NCBI GenBank assembly: GCA_947172415.1
Contig: OX359200.1
Span: forward strand, 622,501-686,500
Source of the DNA: Chondrosia reniformis
Lineage: Eukaryota > Porifera > Demospongiae > Chondrillida > Chondrillidae
DNA length: 64,000 nt
Direction of reading: 5' to 3'
The notes below the pieces were generated by a model that searched no databases, was not told the DNA's origin, and was given only the letters and a program-made list of their open reading frames with translations. The position numbers and the translations under genes were made by a program. Below are positions 46,139-58,600 of this stretch, piece after piece (the first letter of the stretch is position 1; each line of letters opens with the position of its first letter).

Positions 46139-46329
46139 ATATTATATATGGATAAATACGACTTCAACAACGATCAAGTACTACAAATTACATGTCAAAG
46201 TGTATAAGAAATCTTGTAATTTTTCAGATATACAATACTATAGCAAATTTGCCTTTTGTTATTACTCACGGTCGGCCATTTACTAGTATTGCGTAATTAT
46301 GCGTCTCTGAGGGCTAGCAGCTCTATCGA

Positions 46330-46760
46330 ATAGACTATGAAGCTAATACTTAGTGTTACTATACACAGACATCTGTACACCATTTTCAATTGGTTTATAA
46401 AATTTTGAGGATTAATTGTAATTTGCCCTATCTCTCACCATACATTAACTCTGTATACCAGAATTTAATGCACTTTGAGTGCTATAACTCTTTCAAATGG
46501 AAAGATATGAAGCTACTACTTTGTGTCAGCAATCACAGACATTGGTACAACATATTAATTGAGTTTTTGGAATTTCGATGAAACTTATAATTTGCCTTAT
46601 CTCTCACCATACATTAACTCTGTATACCAGAATTTAATGCACTTTGAGGGCTGTAACTCTTTCAAATGGAAAGATATGAAGCTACTACTTTGTGTCAGCA
46701 TTCACAGACATCTGTACAGTTTATTCAATGAGTTCTTGAAATTTTGATGGAACTTAACAT
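46330..46760. repeat. About 171-bp tandem repeat, 2.5 units
   Basis: The unit contains ATCTCTCACCATACATTAAC and GGAAAGATATGAAGCTACTA; two full copies and a partial first one. Satellite-like; small frames within it are not genes. Confidence 0.9.
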
Positions 46761-47565
46761 TTTCCCTACATAATCTTTTTATTCTGCCTCTCAGGAGAAA
46801 ACTTATTCAAGAAAAAATGAAGTTGCCGAATTGGAGAAGCTGAAGAACTGAACCACTTTTAGAGAAAGCTGCTTAAACTATAAACACATATGTACATCAG
46901 CCTATGTAATTTATATGCAAAGGAACTGTATACCTATACAGTACATGTACAGAATATATGTAGCATGTGTTGAAGTATATGTATACATATAAATAAGTGA
47001 ATCACTTCAAAATAATAATAATATTATTATTATGCTGGCCAGCGACCAAGTCTTACATTGGTTAGGAGAGTATTTAAATGGAAATCAGTGGATTGCCTTC
47101 CAGTCATACAAAGAGGGAAAAAGAATCACAGACACGTACAGCTGTTTCACCCTCCTAGGCTGGTGTTGTGAAGTGTGCTGCCCCCTACTTCCTGCATGCC
47201 CTAATTCCATGTTTGTGTTGGGGTGAGAAAGTATATATATATATATACAAACCTACCTGCCATCTATGTTTGCACAAGGGTAAGCCAGTAGTAGTATGTA
47301 TAAACATAGATGGATGGCGGGCAAGTGAGGGATAGGTTTGGTAGCTAGGTGTGAAAATGTAGTAGATTGTTAATCCATGTGGTCTTTGTTGTAAATATTG
47401 CTTTGGGTCATTCCATCTAGCCATAAATGAACTAGCAGACACTGCTTAAACAAGTCTATAGGATCACTATGTAGCTGTCATCTAAACTATACTGAAAATA
47501 ATGTAACAATGTAGTAATCTGCTAGCTATTTATGAGCAGTCAGTCATTCGAATCATTGAAAATGC
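46761..47565. other. Intergenic, one imperfect inverted repeat
   Basis: No supported gene. At 47,247-47,342 AAACCTACCTGCCATCTATG faces an imperfect inverse copy, a likely MITE relic. An ATT/AAT run is near 47,015. Confidence 0.5.
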
Positions 47566-48078
47566 AAATCAATGTGACTTGTAATGACACCTTGCAGCTA
47601 CTATAGACCTCCTGGTGCTTAATCCACTTTTTGGCTTAAGAACCGGCAAGCCTTGTCCTATTGGAAAATGCAATCAAGGTGACTTGAAATGACACCTTGT
47701 AGCTCTCAAAAGCCTCCTGGTGCTTAACCCACTTTTTGGCTTTAGCACCGACAAGCCTTGTACTGTTGGAAAATGCAATCGAGGTGATTCAAAATGACAC
47801 CCTGTAGCTCCTATATGCCTCCTGGTGCTTAACCCACATTTTGGCTTAAGCACCGGCAAGCCTTGTACTATTAGAAAATGCAATCGAGGTGACTTGATAT
47901 GAAACCCTGCAGCTCCTATATGCTTCCTGGTGCATAATCTACTTTTTGGCTTTAGCACCAGCAAGCCTTATACTATTGGAAAATGCAATCAAGGTGACTT
48001 GAAATGACACCCTGTAGTTCCTATATGCCTCCTGGTGCTTAACCCACTTTTTGGCTTAAGCACCGGCAAGCCTTGTAC
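47566..48078. repeat. About 105-bp tandem repeat with hairpin, five units
   Basis: Each unit has GGTGCTTAACCCACTTTTTG, then GGCTTAAGCACCGGCAAGCC, so a GGTGCTTA/TAAGCACC hairpin is present in every unit. Units are separated by AAAATGCAATCAAGGTGACT and related sequence. The hairpin matches the one at 18.3 kb. Confidence 0.9.
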
Positions 48079-48327
48079 TTATACATATCTGTGAGTGCCT
48101 ACACCAAGTTTAAGCTTCATTCCATTTGATGGAGTTACATTATGATATACAAAATTTAAGCTTTCATATCTCTCCATTTGTAGAGTTTCAATACATAAAT
48201 TTTGCACAGAAAGTTAATATAATGAGGTTTGAAATGTTGATGCATAGAAATTAAATTCATAAGCTTTAGTGTAAGCTACTACAGAAATGTTAAGTCATTC
48301 TCACAATGTGAAAAGGTGTGTGTATTG

Positions 48328-51300
48328 CTATGTAGCAGTCATTAAAGATTTACTAATGTTCCCATTCATACTAAATGGGCCGGGCTGATTTGGGGAGAAC
48401 AGAGGTTTAAATTGGTAGGTAGCACTCTATAAAATGAAAAGAGAGAGAGAGACTGGTAACATTAGAAAGAATATAAGTTTTGATTGAAGTTGAAAAACAC
48501 ACAATCAGACATCTTTTACTTCATTAAAATAGTTAGCATCCCATTATTATTATTTTCTGTGAATACCTAATACCATATGCATACAAATTTTCACAGGACG
48601 TAAATTTAACGATTTTCATGAATCAGCATGGGTTCGTGAAAATAAAAACACGAAAATTTCCCCATACCTAGGCCTTTCACATGTGATGCAGAATGCCCGT
48701 GAAGACGATCAAGGATTTATACTTTAAGACTGTAGACGTTTTTGTTAAGGACTTATCACCATCGTCTGAGTTCTCCAGCTGCAGATGTTGATACCACGTA
48801 CACAAAAGGAGTCACTCTTCAGGCACACTCGGGCTTCAGGAAAAAATCACTAAAATCCTCACTTGAGGGGCATTCGTGAAATATACGTCCCGCGAAAATT
48901 TGTATGCATGTGGTATCTTATAAAGAGATATTAAGATACTAACTTTGGTCTGTAAGACACCAAGGACATCGGTGATACGAACCATCCTGCCATGTTTTGC
49001 AGTACATGAGAAGTATCTTTTCCCTTTATAGAGACCATCAGAATTGCCAACTTAATAAAAAAATAAAAAAAATAAAAAAAGTAATTACCAATTGAATTCT
49101 CTTATGGTATATTAGCTAGCATGTGTATGTATATACACATAGAAACATATATAAAATTAATATTAATGCAGGAACACACTGTTGACTCACCTGGTTCATC
49201 TAATTTCACTCCTACATATATCCTGTTGTCAACATACTCACTGTCTACTTTTCCGATGTACTTTGCCGTACCAGTGACCTTCTTAGGCTCAAGATCATAG
49301 ACTGTACAAATATAGGAGTGACACACATGATCACTCTTCCTTAGGGTAGTCTGGCCTGCTAGACCTTCCGTTAACAGGCGCTTGTTTATTGGGATGGTCT
49401 AGCAAGCCAGACTATTCTTAGGGTGGATTGGTACAGAGGAGCCAGATGACATTCTCACTTGTCTGCTTAATCTGGACAATTACCCTGTCACCTTGATGAA
49501 TCTTTTTGCTCATTTCAATCTCCTTTAAATCATCATGTTCTCTTGCCAGCCTCCCAAAGCCAGCCAACTCTGGGAAGCCATTACAGAAGACATCAATTTA
49601 ATAATAAGCTAGACAGTCATGTGACAGTCATGTGATCAAGTTACTCACTGGAAGCAGGAAGACTGGAGGACAGCACTGTGTCTCCTTGCAGCTTACACAT
49701 GGTGCACGGGCATTCAGGATTGGAGTGGGAGTGGTCCACAAACTGAACGTCCTGGGACTTATTCATTTCCCTAATTTCAGTGGTAGTTGGCAGGATAAAG
49801 GCTTTCTTTTCCTTTGGTGTGGTTAGAGGAGGCAGTCGAGGTAGTGTCTTAGCCTAAAGCAATCCAGGGTAACCTTGAATAGATAGTTAAATCAAAAATA
49901 ACAAAAAAAACCTTTTTAAGCTTCTTTCTTGATTTATTTCTGTGTTTATCAGGTGGTGGTCCAGTTGTCCAGGGCTTCCTGGCCCCTGTAGTGCAGGCTT
50001 TTCTCTTATTATATGCTACTGGAGTAGCCAGCTCTTCAGCAATGTCAGGCATAATGTGGGGAGCACTGTAAGACCTACCAGTTCAAGTTATATAGCAAGA
50101 AAGGTATGTATGTATGTACCCATGGATGCTGCATGGATTTACCTTTGTAATGCTTTCTGAGGAGAATGGATTGAAGTAGTAGACATTTTGGCTTGTTGAA
50201 GTTTAGCGGTCTTCTCTAAAACTGAAGCCAAAATGATAGCTCTCTTTTGATCTTTCAATTCCAGTGCTTCCATTTTTGTATTCATTTCTACACAAGGATG
50301 GGAAATCAGACAATCAGCTAAATATCTTAGATAGAGAAGAAGTATAATATACCCCTTATCTCTTGTCTCTTTTTCTCCATCAAAGATGTTTTGCTTGCTA
50401 GAAATCCTTTTAAAGTTCTGTTTTCAGCTTCTGACTGTTGCAGGCGTTCTCTTGTGACTTGCAACTTCTCAACTTCTTTTTCAAGATCCTAAAATAGTCA
50501 AATTTTTAAGAAAATATGGTAATTCACTGAAGAAGAGTCAAAATAAACACAAAGTACTGTACCAAATTTCTATCCCGTGCATTTTTCAGTTGCTTTCTCG
50601 CTAGTTGAAGAGACTTTACTTTCTCCTCTAATGTTAGTTTACTCTGGTTCAATTCTTCTGCAGTGCTCTTAAATTTTCCATCTACTTGAGCCATCTCTTT
50701 TTCACATTTCTTAACCTTTGTCCTCTCAAGGTCCAAGTCCTTTGTGAGATGTGAGATGTCCACAGAGAAGTCTTGAAGTTTGCTGTTTGCAGACTAAGAA
50801 GTGACACAGAATGAGATATTACAAATTTATATGGATTACAATAGATATGTACTTAATACAATATTACATACTACAAAATATTTATGTATGATACCTATAC
50901 AGGTGGTATACTGTAATACTTATATTATGTACATTCTCCTGAACATATATGTATAGCCTATATATTATGTGGTTTACCTCCAGCTGTCCTGTGATGTCAT
51001 CATATTGATGCTGAACTTCTGTTAACCTTGTATCCTTCTCAGTTAGAGTATGTTCTTGTTTGACTATTTTTGTCCTGCATATGGGAAAAAATGGATGGGT
51101 GGAAGGTGGGTGGAAGGCTGGTTGAAGGATAGAGATGGATGGGTGGAAGGCTGGCTGGTTGAATGATTAGAGAGATGGACTGAAAACTCACATATATTTT
51201 AGTTACAACATGTGCAGCCATATTGTTTGTATCAACTAACTTTGCTGTAGTCAGCTGATCTTTTGTTGCATTCAATTCTTTAGCTAACTCCTCAAGGTTT

Positions 51301-54256
51301 AGTACTAAGTTCCCAAGTATATAACAAAAGTAATCTTTGCACAACTAGTGTGCACATATAGGTGACATATTTCTACTTACTTTGTTGTTTCATTGCTTCA
51401 ATTTCTTGATCTTTCACACTCACCTCTTCTTTTATTTGAGTTAGCTCAGTTTCTTTAGAATGAAGCTAAAAACAGTAATGTGTAAACAAGGTGACATGTA
51501 AAATGGCAATTCAACTCCATTCACCTCTCCTCCTCTCTTTTCCCTAATTCTCTCTTGCCCCTCCCCCTCCTTCCCCCTCCCCTCTCCTCTCCTCTGCCCC
51601 CCCCTCTCCTCTCCCTCGCCCTCTTGTTCCCTCTCCTTCTCCCTCGCCCTCTTGTTCCCTCTCCTTCTCCCTCTTCCTCTTGTTCCCTCTCCTCTCCCTC
51701 GCCCTCTCCTGTTATCTCTCCTCTCCCTCTCCCTCTTGTTCCCTCTCCCCCTCCTCATCATTCCCATCTCTTCTTCCTTACTTCAGCTGTAGTATCATCC
51801 AGAGTCTGTCCAGTAGTATACAGAGCCTCGTGTGCCTTTTCCAATTCCTCTTGAAGAGTATAGCTGTGGTTCTCCAGTTCTTTGCTTTTAGCTCTCTCTT
51901 CTTCTAACTCCATTCTATAAACATCCAGCTGTTCGGAGACCTTATTCACAAAGTCAATTTCTTCTTGTCTATGGCAAGAGAAAAAAGGCAAACTTGTTCT
52001 ATCCAGTTAAATAAACAATCAACCAATCATGTCTAAGATAAATGAGGAATCTATTGGCCACTTTCCAAATGGGCCACATAACATAAAAATAGCTTGAAAT
52101 TTAAAAAATCTATATTAACAAATTGCAAAGCACAGGAAATTGGTGTTGTAGATTAATCATACATTTGTCTATTTAGGAGTGTACTTTGCTTACCTTCCCT
52201 CTTCCGGTTGTTCTAGGCTTGTTTCACCAGTTTGTTTATTCAACCAAAATACTTCTCCTGACGACATGCTTAGCTGTATCCATTCAGACTATGTGTCATA
52301 GACAAACAACACCATTACACACTACATGAATTAGCTAGACTTCTTAATAGTCAAAACTTTGATAAACACAGCTATTTCATTTGGTATATTTCTAAATGAT
52401 TTATTTCATGGCTGATGGGTGAAAATATATTTAGAAATTATTAGCAACAGCTAATTAGGAGGAACTGACGTAGATGATAACAAACAACAAGGGAGATCCC
52501 CAGGGAAACAATTAACCAGATTTTATAATTTTTCAATGTTACTGAAATTGTATAGTTTTTTGACTAGCAAGATTATGAATATATACGACCTATATGACTA
52601 TACTAGGAGGTACGTACATGCTATATGACTATACTAGGAGGTACGTACATGCTATATCATACAATTTTTATTACCCAATGGTTACGTACTGTAGAGGTAT
52701 CTCTTATCTGGTACACTCTTAGAATTAGCTGCTTGGCTATCGGTGAAAACTGCTCATATATAAGAGCGCCATCGGGGGCTATCTGTTCAAAATATTCCAG
52801 ATATTGAAGTTTTTCAGTTTCTGACAGGAGATCCTGCATGTGATCTGATGCTAAAAACTATATATATGAGACAAAATCAAAATAGATGTATATATGGATA
52901 ATCAAACCACAAGTAATCATTTTCAAACATTGCATGCACTGCAGCACTTGATTCTATCCATATCTATACGTATATTCTGAGCTATTTAGGTAATAATTGG
53001 TTTTAAAATTATTCTCTGAATGAAAAGTGTTGTTAGTATAAATCTTTATACACTAGTAATAAAATATATACATAGTTTCTTTATAGAATACATACAGAGA
53101 CTTATAACAATAAATTAGTGCATTAAAGATATGGTGAACCTACATTTATGAAATCCTCTCTATTGAGGTAGCCTTTGCTCTTTGTATCAGCCAATTGAAA
53201 CATATCTTTGATGGTGTTATCAAACAAGTCGGTATCAGCAATGCTCATTGAGCGAGACATTCTATACAAAAGGTAATATATGGCACATGGTAAATATGAT
53301 CAAGTGGAGAAAGAATAATAGTATCCACACCCAAAGCTTTATAGGTTAATTAATCTTGGAATAGAAATTAAAGCTGTTTTACATGTAATTAATTAATTTG
53401 TTTCCTAAACCTCCTATTTATGTTAGTCATAGGCCTAAGAAAATGGTGCTTTAGATTGAGTACATATATCATTAACTGATGACATTGAAAATACTGGAGT
53501 CCTTTGCCTCACTTTTTATCTTTTGTGATATACGTACTTCCAAAAAAATATTTTTATTTACTCACTGTCGACTGGAGGTCTTTCTCTTCAATTTCGGTAT
53601 CGCCTTTGAGCCGTCTTCTCTGGAGGATGAGCTTTTCGGTTTTAAAGATCGTTTTCTTTTCCCTCTTTTTCCACTATCTGCAGTACCTGGTGGATTCTCC
53701 TCAGAAACTGCATCATTCTCCGGATCCTTAACTGGTTTCTCTTTAGCAGGAACAGGGTCAACCTCTTCTTCCTTAGGCTCATTCGCATTATTCTCCAGAC
53801 CCTTCGACTCGCTCTCCTTGGGATTTTCTTCTTTTATGGTCTCTCCTGCCAACTTCTCCTGAACGAATTCTTCTTTTTCTTCTTCGGGCGCCTGTTTTGT
53901 ATTATCTGGTTCGTCGGCAGCTGTATCAGAAGGCTTCTGCGCTTCCACTGGTTCAGCTTTCTTCTTTTCTTGGTCTGTTTGCTCTTTGGTAGTCCCTTCA
54001 GTCGGTTTATCGGCTGGTTGTTCAGTATCCTGTGCTCCCGACACGCCCCCTACTCCGCCCTTAGTGCCTCCATCCTAGTCAAGTATATGAGTGCACATTA
54101 TATGAATTAAATGTATCCTTATTCTCTGCAGATGTTAGCTACTGATCATACAGCAAAATAAATACAATGTCGAAGTAGATCGTAATAAAACAAAACCTGA
54201 GCAGTCGGTTCGGCAATATTTTCCGAATTTTCTTGTTCTTCGGCGATCTCTGACAT
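48328..54256 (-). CDS. EF-hand / WW / coiled-coil / CAP-Gly protein, unidentified
   Basis: Eighteen exons with consistent phases: 54197-54256, 53566-54074, 53140-53261, 52690-52850, 52194-52288, 51782-51968, 51381-51465, 51241-51304, 50978-51074, 50563-50793, 50353-50488, 50143-50287, 49912-50074, 49649-49853, 49459-49569, 49191-49301, 48944-49050 and 48328-48426; 895 residues. Order: Lys/Glu-rich disordered region (20-190), EF-hand-like loop DTKSKGYLNRED (~215), WW-like segment (~287-315: EWIQL...FWLNKQTGETSLEQP, second Trp replaced by Leu), about 300 residues of heptad coiled coil (320-630), basic Pro-rich linker, and a C-terminal CAP-Gly domain (VTGTAKYIGKVD, YVGVKLDEP, GNSDG, YKGKRYFSC, KHGRMVRITDV). 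CAP-Gly binds tubulin or EB C-termini, so a microtubule or centrosome role is likely. I know no named protein with this order. Confidence 0.82.
48571..48915. mobile_element. 345-bp MITE in the last intron of the CAP-Gly gene
   Basis: TACCATATGCATACAAATTT at the left end meets its inverse AAATTTGTATGCATGTGGTA at the right end; the terminal inverted repeats extend to about 32 bp with one or two mismatches. TA at both ends fits a Tc1/mariner-type target. No coding capacity. Confidence 0.85.
49345..49422. mobile_element. Small foldback element
   Basis: AGTCTGGCCTGCTAGACC and GGTCTAGCAAGCCAGACT face each other across about 35 bp. It lies in an intron of the CAP-Gly gene and resembles 44,385. Confidence 0.65.
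51540..51775. repeat. Pyrimidine-rich microsatellite in a CAP-Gly gene intron
   Basis: Over 200 bp of CCCTCT/CTTGTTCC motifs on the plus strand. Long Arg/Glu- and Ser/Pro-coding frames across it are low complexity. Confidence 0.95.
53285..53350 (+). repeat. Fragment of the hammerhead-bearing short repeat
   Basis: GTGGAGAAAGAATAATAGTA followed by TCCACACCCAAAGCTTTATA resembles the middle of the family at 15,065; the ribozyme part is absent. Confidence 0.4.
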
Positions 54257-54487
54257 TCCTCTCTATAGTTGATTCTCTCCTCTTACAAAGGGTTTTGCTT
54301 CCCACAGGTCGTCATGACAATATCCTACCTACCCCCTTATGAATATTCAAGACGTATATTACGTATATACGCGGAGGCGAGGGGAAAATGGTCTGGTTAC
54401 GCGAGTCTACCGAAAACATGGCGGCATCGTCACTTTGGAATAATAGGCATAAACATTTCTAAACAAGACTCGTCAAAGAACATAAAG

Positions 54488-55578
54488 TCAAGATGCTGCT
54501 TCCATTGAGAGTTCTTCTTCTTTCAAACTTTCAGCCAACTTTTTTATTTCTTCCGGTTGAATGACATTGCGATCAGAAAAGCCATCCTTGTCAATGAAGT
54601 AATATGTGAAGGAAGGAAAATTGACAAGAAATCTCTTCTGCAGTTCAGCAAAACAGCGAACTAATAATTTGACACCTTCTTCCTTATTCATATCTTCTTT
54701 GTAAAATCTACAAAAATATTGTTAAATGAATTCATTGAGTTCATATCAAGTAGTTAAGCTAGTTATGTGCATATTATAATTTAAAGAAAAACAGAAACTG
54801 CAAGTTACATTGTATCAATCAATCAATCTGTGTCTAATTTAGGTGTCAGGAGCCTCTTAGCTAAATGGCTCAAAATTAGCCCTTAAAAGTCATCCCTAGT
54901 GTATTCTCTGCTAAGGGTTGCCATCCTGTCTCCAAATCCATCATCTACCATCCATGTACAGCTAACATTGTCCACTGTCAGCCTCTTAGCTAAATAGATC
55001 ATTTTTACAAGGAGTCCACTATATTATAATTTGAGCATAAAGTTAAAAGAAAGAAACAGAAATAATTGTGTTCATTGATAGGAGAATGAAAGCTGTACAT
55101 CTTCGCAGTGAGTAGCTACAGCCACTTTATTTAGATAAACTCACCGGTCAAAGATACTAAGCACAAAGTATGCACTGTATCCGTGAGCCGCAAAGGGTAC
55201 GTCAGCCATAGATCCAAGATAGTCCAAAAAATACAATTTCGCACTCTTGCTCGCATCGTCATATCCTCCTATGATTGTGTTGACGTGAAAGGGGGATCTC
55301 CGAAGGTAGTAAGCTAATTTATTTCTGGTCCATGTTGCGGCTGAGCTCGGAGAGAGAGGATAATCGTGTCTTATGTTGTAAAGATGGACGTTTTTCTGAA
55401 TAAATTCTCCAAAATACGAACAATCTCCAGGGTCGCCAGAGATTAACATTCCTATCTTGTCCTCCAGTTTCATTAGTCTGTCGTGGTCTTGTTTCATTAC
55501 CATGATACTGCGACCGGCTGCTGTATCGCCAGCTAGCAGAACAAAATCCTTGAACCGTACTCCAATAATGCACTCCAT
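54488..55578 (-). CDS. PSMB2: PSMB2: 20S proteasome beta-4 subunit
   Basis: Two exons, 55145-55578 and 54488-54707, encode 217 residues, a little longer than human PSMB2 (201). It starts MECIIGVRFKDFVLLAGDT without a propeptide, as expected for this non-catalytic beta subunit, which lacks the N-terminal catalytic Thr. RLMKLEDKIGMLISGDPGD, NTIIGGYDD and LYFLDYLGSMADVPFAAHGY are typical. Exon 2 has VKLLVRCFAELQKRFLVN and a C-terminal tail. The start lies 66 bp from the divergent NUP93 start. Confidence 0.97.
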
Positions 55579-55644
55579 TTTGTTGGCTTTGTAGCTGACT
55601 GTAAAGATGAAAGTCGCCTGGGGCGTTTAGCCTAACTAGCCAAA
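55579..55644. promoter_or_regulatory. Bidirectional promoter, PSMB2 / NUP93
   Basis: Only 66 bp separate the start codons. CCAAAATGGCGG overlaps the NUP93 start and resembles a YY1-type element; no TATA box. Confidence 0.55.
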
Positions 55645-58600
55645 ATGGCGGATAGCGGGTTTTCAGATCTCTTACAGCAGGCTGAACAGATTACTGCGAA
55701 CTTGCACGGAGAAACTGAATTACCTTTTCTCTCCAGAAATCTTTATCAAATAGCGGAAGCTGGAAAACGCCTTTTAAAGAGAACAGGAACCTCGGCTGAA
55801 CAGCAAGATGTAAAAGCGTGAGTGTCGTTACCAAATGCTGCTTAATGGAAAAATGGTGGTGATCCACAGTATATATCACGCAGGTCTATTTTACTGGGTT
55901 CACAAGGCTTTGATGTTCCAAAGCTGCAGCATAAAATTAGCCAACTCAACGCGGCCAAGACTTACGAACCTTTAGAACCAGCTCTGGAAACGGACATTGA
56001 AGGATTCTTGGCCAACGAGAGACAAAATACAATCTTGTCTATAATCGAAGAGTCAAAAAAGAAGACAAGAGAGGAGATGAAAGCTAGATGCGAGGAGGCC
56101 ATGTTGAATGAATGGGAAAAGGAGAAGGAAAAGACTTTGAAGTCACTTTTAGGGGGAGGACAAGAATTGGCAAGTCTACCCACAGAGATGGAAGTGAGTA
56201 ATTTTCTGTTTGATTTGACGCATTTCCTTTCATTTTAATGTGCTTGCATGGCTTAGGGGATCACTCCTCGCAAATTGGGTGGACCCACACGTGGTACAAT
56301 GGATCCAGTAGAACTGGCCTACGCCAGAGAGGTGTACATCCGCAACGAATCCATCCACACTTCTAGACAAGATTTGGTAGTGACGTTTGGTCAAGCAATG
56401 AAGCAATTTCAGGACAAAGTTAGTTCCCAACCAATTACCATATAGCTTTGGTCAGAAATGTTTCTCATGATTTATGTGAAGTAAAATTAATGCTCTTCTC
56501 TACCAGGCTCAATAAAGATAATTGTAGGTTCCCAGACCAATTAACAGCTGTCTCTGTGACTGTACGAGAGATTTTAACTTTGTCTTTGCTTCTGCAGAAT
56601 ATAACTGATTGTTGGTTGTTGCTGAAGACTCTTCTAGATGTCCCCAACCTCCCCAAGAAAGCGTACGAGAGCAGGTACAGTAACCTCCTGGAGATATGCC
56701 TGATAAGGCACAATATTTGGCAATATATTTGTAATACATGCAATATAGCTCTAATACATACAATATAGCTCTAATACATACAATATAGCTCTAATACATA
56801 TAATATAGCTCTAATACATACAATATAGCTCTAATACATACAATATAGCTCTAATACATACAATATAGCTCTAATAGATACAATATAGCTCTAATACATA
56901 CAATATAGCTCTAATACATACAATATGACTATAGTATAGTATATAATACCACTAACTGCTCGCATCTATCTTGATTGTTTTATTTGCAAACATTACCTGT
57001 ATCTCTACAATTTTAGAAACAGTGCTTTCCTACAAAAGGCTTTTGTCAACAAAGCAAGGAGCTTCCTGGAACAGCGTTACCATGACTACATTAGTAATAG
57101 TGTCTCCAGCAATTTGGCTCAAGCGCAGTTAGGGGGAGTCCCTGGGACTTTCCAACTTGTCAGAAGCTTCCTAAACCTCCGGCACATTGCTGGTCAGCCT
57201 GGATTTGAAGATGGTCTTGTAAATGGACAACCAGTATGGCCAATGTTGTACTACTGTCTTCGATGTGGGGATCTCCCTGCTGCTATTCAAGTAGCAGAAA
57301 GTGCAAAGTTTGTGTACTCTGTACTGACCCTCTTTAGGCTATTTTAGCTGCAAGCCTCTTCATTATCCTATGAGCAAAGAGAAGTAGGGTCTAGCAACCA
57401 TTGTTGATCTAACACCTCTCAATCACTGCCCCCTAGGCAGCTATTCAAGAGGACACATGGATGGTTTAGGTGATGGTGTGATTCAGTTGTTGATACAGGC
57501 TCATTGTAGCGGACGAGACAAATATTGAAGGGCTCTGTGAACTGAATCAGGGACTGTAGAGAACATGCAAGGGTCCTTTCTGTCCTCTGTGACTAACCCC
57601 CATAAGCAGCTGGTTGAGATTACCTGTGTGAAATGGGTGGTAGCCATTTTATTGATCAGTTTGGGGTGTTAAATTGACAATGCTTGCTAGACCATACCAC
57701 TCTTATGCTCACACACATAATAACAAGTGAATTGGTTACAATTTGAACACTTATTATTAGTCAAATTATTAGGACGTTTTGACCCGTAGGTCTTCTTCAG
57801 CAATGTAACCAATTCATGATGAACGCAACAACTACCCTTTATTGCTTCATAATAACGAGTATGGGCTAGCAGCTGTGCCAACCTCACATCGTGTGAGCAA
57901 GTATCTCTTTCATCTTATTTAGACTGAGTGATGCCCAGTTTGTGGGATATCTTAAGAAGTGTGCAAATGATGATCGCATGCTTGACCCGCCCACACAAGC
58001 TAATATACAAATGGTGTACCGAAGATCAGTACGGTCAAGTAACGATCCTTTCAAGAAGGCCGTATACTGCTTACTAGCTAGGTGCGACTTCAATGATAAC
58101 CACCCTGATGTCATTCAAAAGACGGATGATTATATATGGTTTAAGGTATTTTTCAATCTTACCTTTCACTGTGTCAGTGTGTGTCTGCCATTAGATGGAG
58201 TCCTCTGTATTGCTTGCTTGCAGCTCTGCCAGGTTGAAGTAGACAGCGCTGATCCAAGGAAAGCGCAGCACATAAAATCGGATAAGATGACCTTCTCAAG
58301 ACTGCAAAGTCTATTGATTGATGAGTATGGTGAGCCTATCTTGTACGTGGCACTACAGCCAATAGGTGTTATTCCATTCATCATCATCATTGTCATCGTC
58401 ATCGTCATCGTCATCGTCATCATCATTTTCATCTTAATTTATCATCATCAACTGAAACTTCAGGTGAAGACCATTTCAATGCTGGCCAATCACCTTACCT
58501 TTACTTTCAAGTTCTTTTGCTCACAGCACAATTTGAGGCTGTAAGTAGTCCATTCAGTCTCTCTTGCCCTCTATTAATGGAGCTTCTTCCTTCCTTTAGG

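Noticed and set aside
46787-46850. Possible plus-strand terminal exon ending VAELEKLKN and stop
   Set aside because: Good acceptor, but no upstream plus-strand exon and only 19 codons.
47566-48078. CRISPR-like array
   Set aside because: Repeat and spacer are both repeated between units and the context is an animal genome; it is a tandem satellite.
51441-51854. Arg/Glu-rich and Ser/Pro-rich frames on both strands
   Set aside because: Low-complexity pyrimidine microsatellite inside an intron; no splice or start context.
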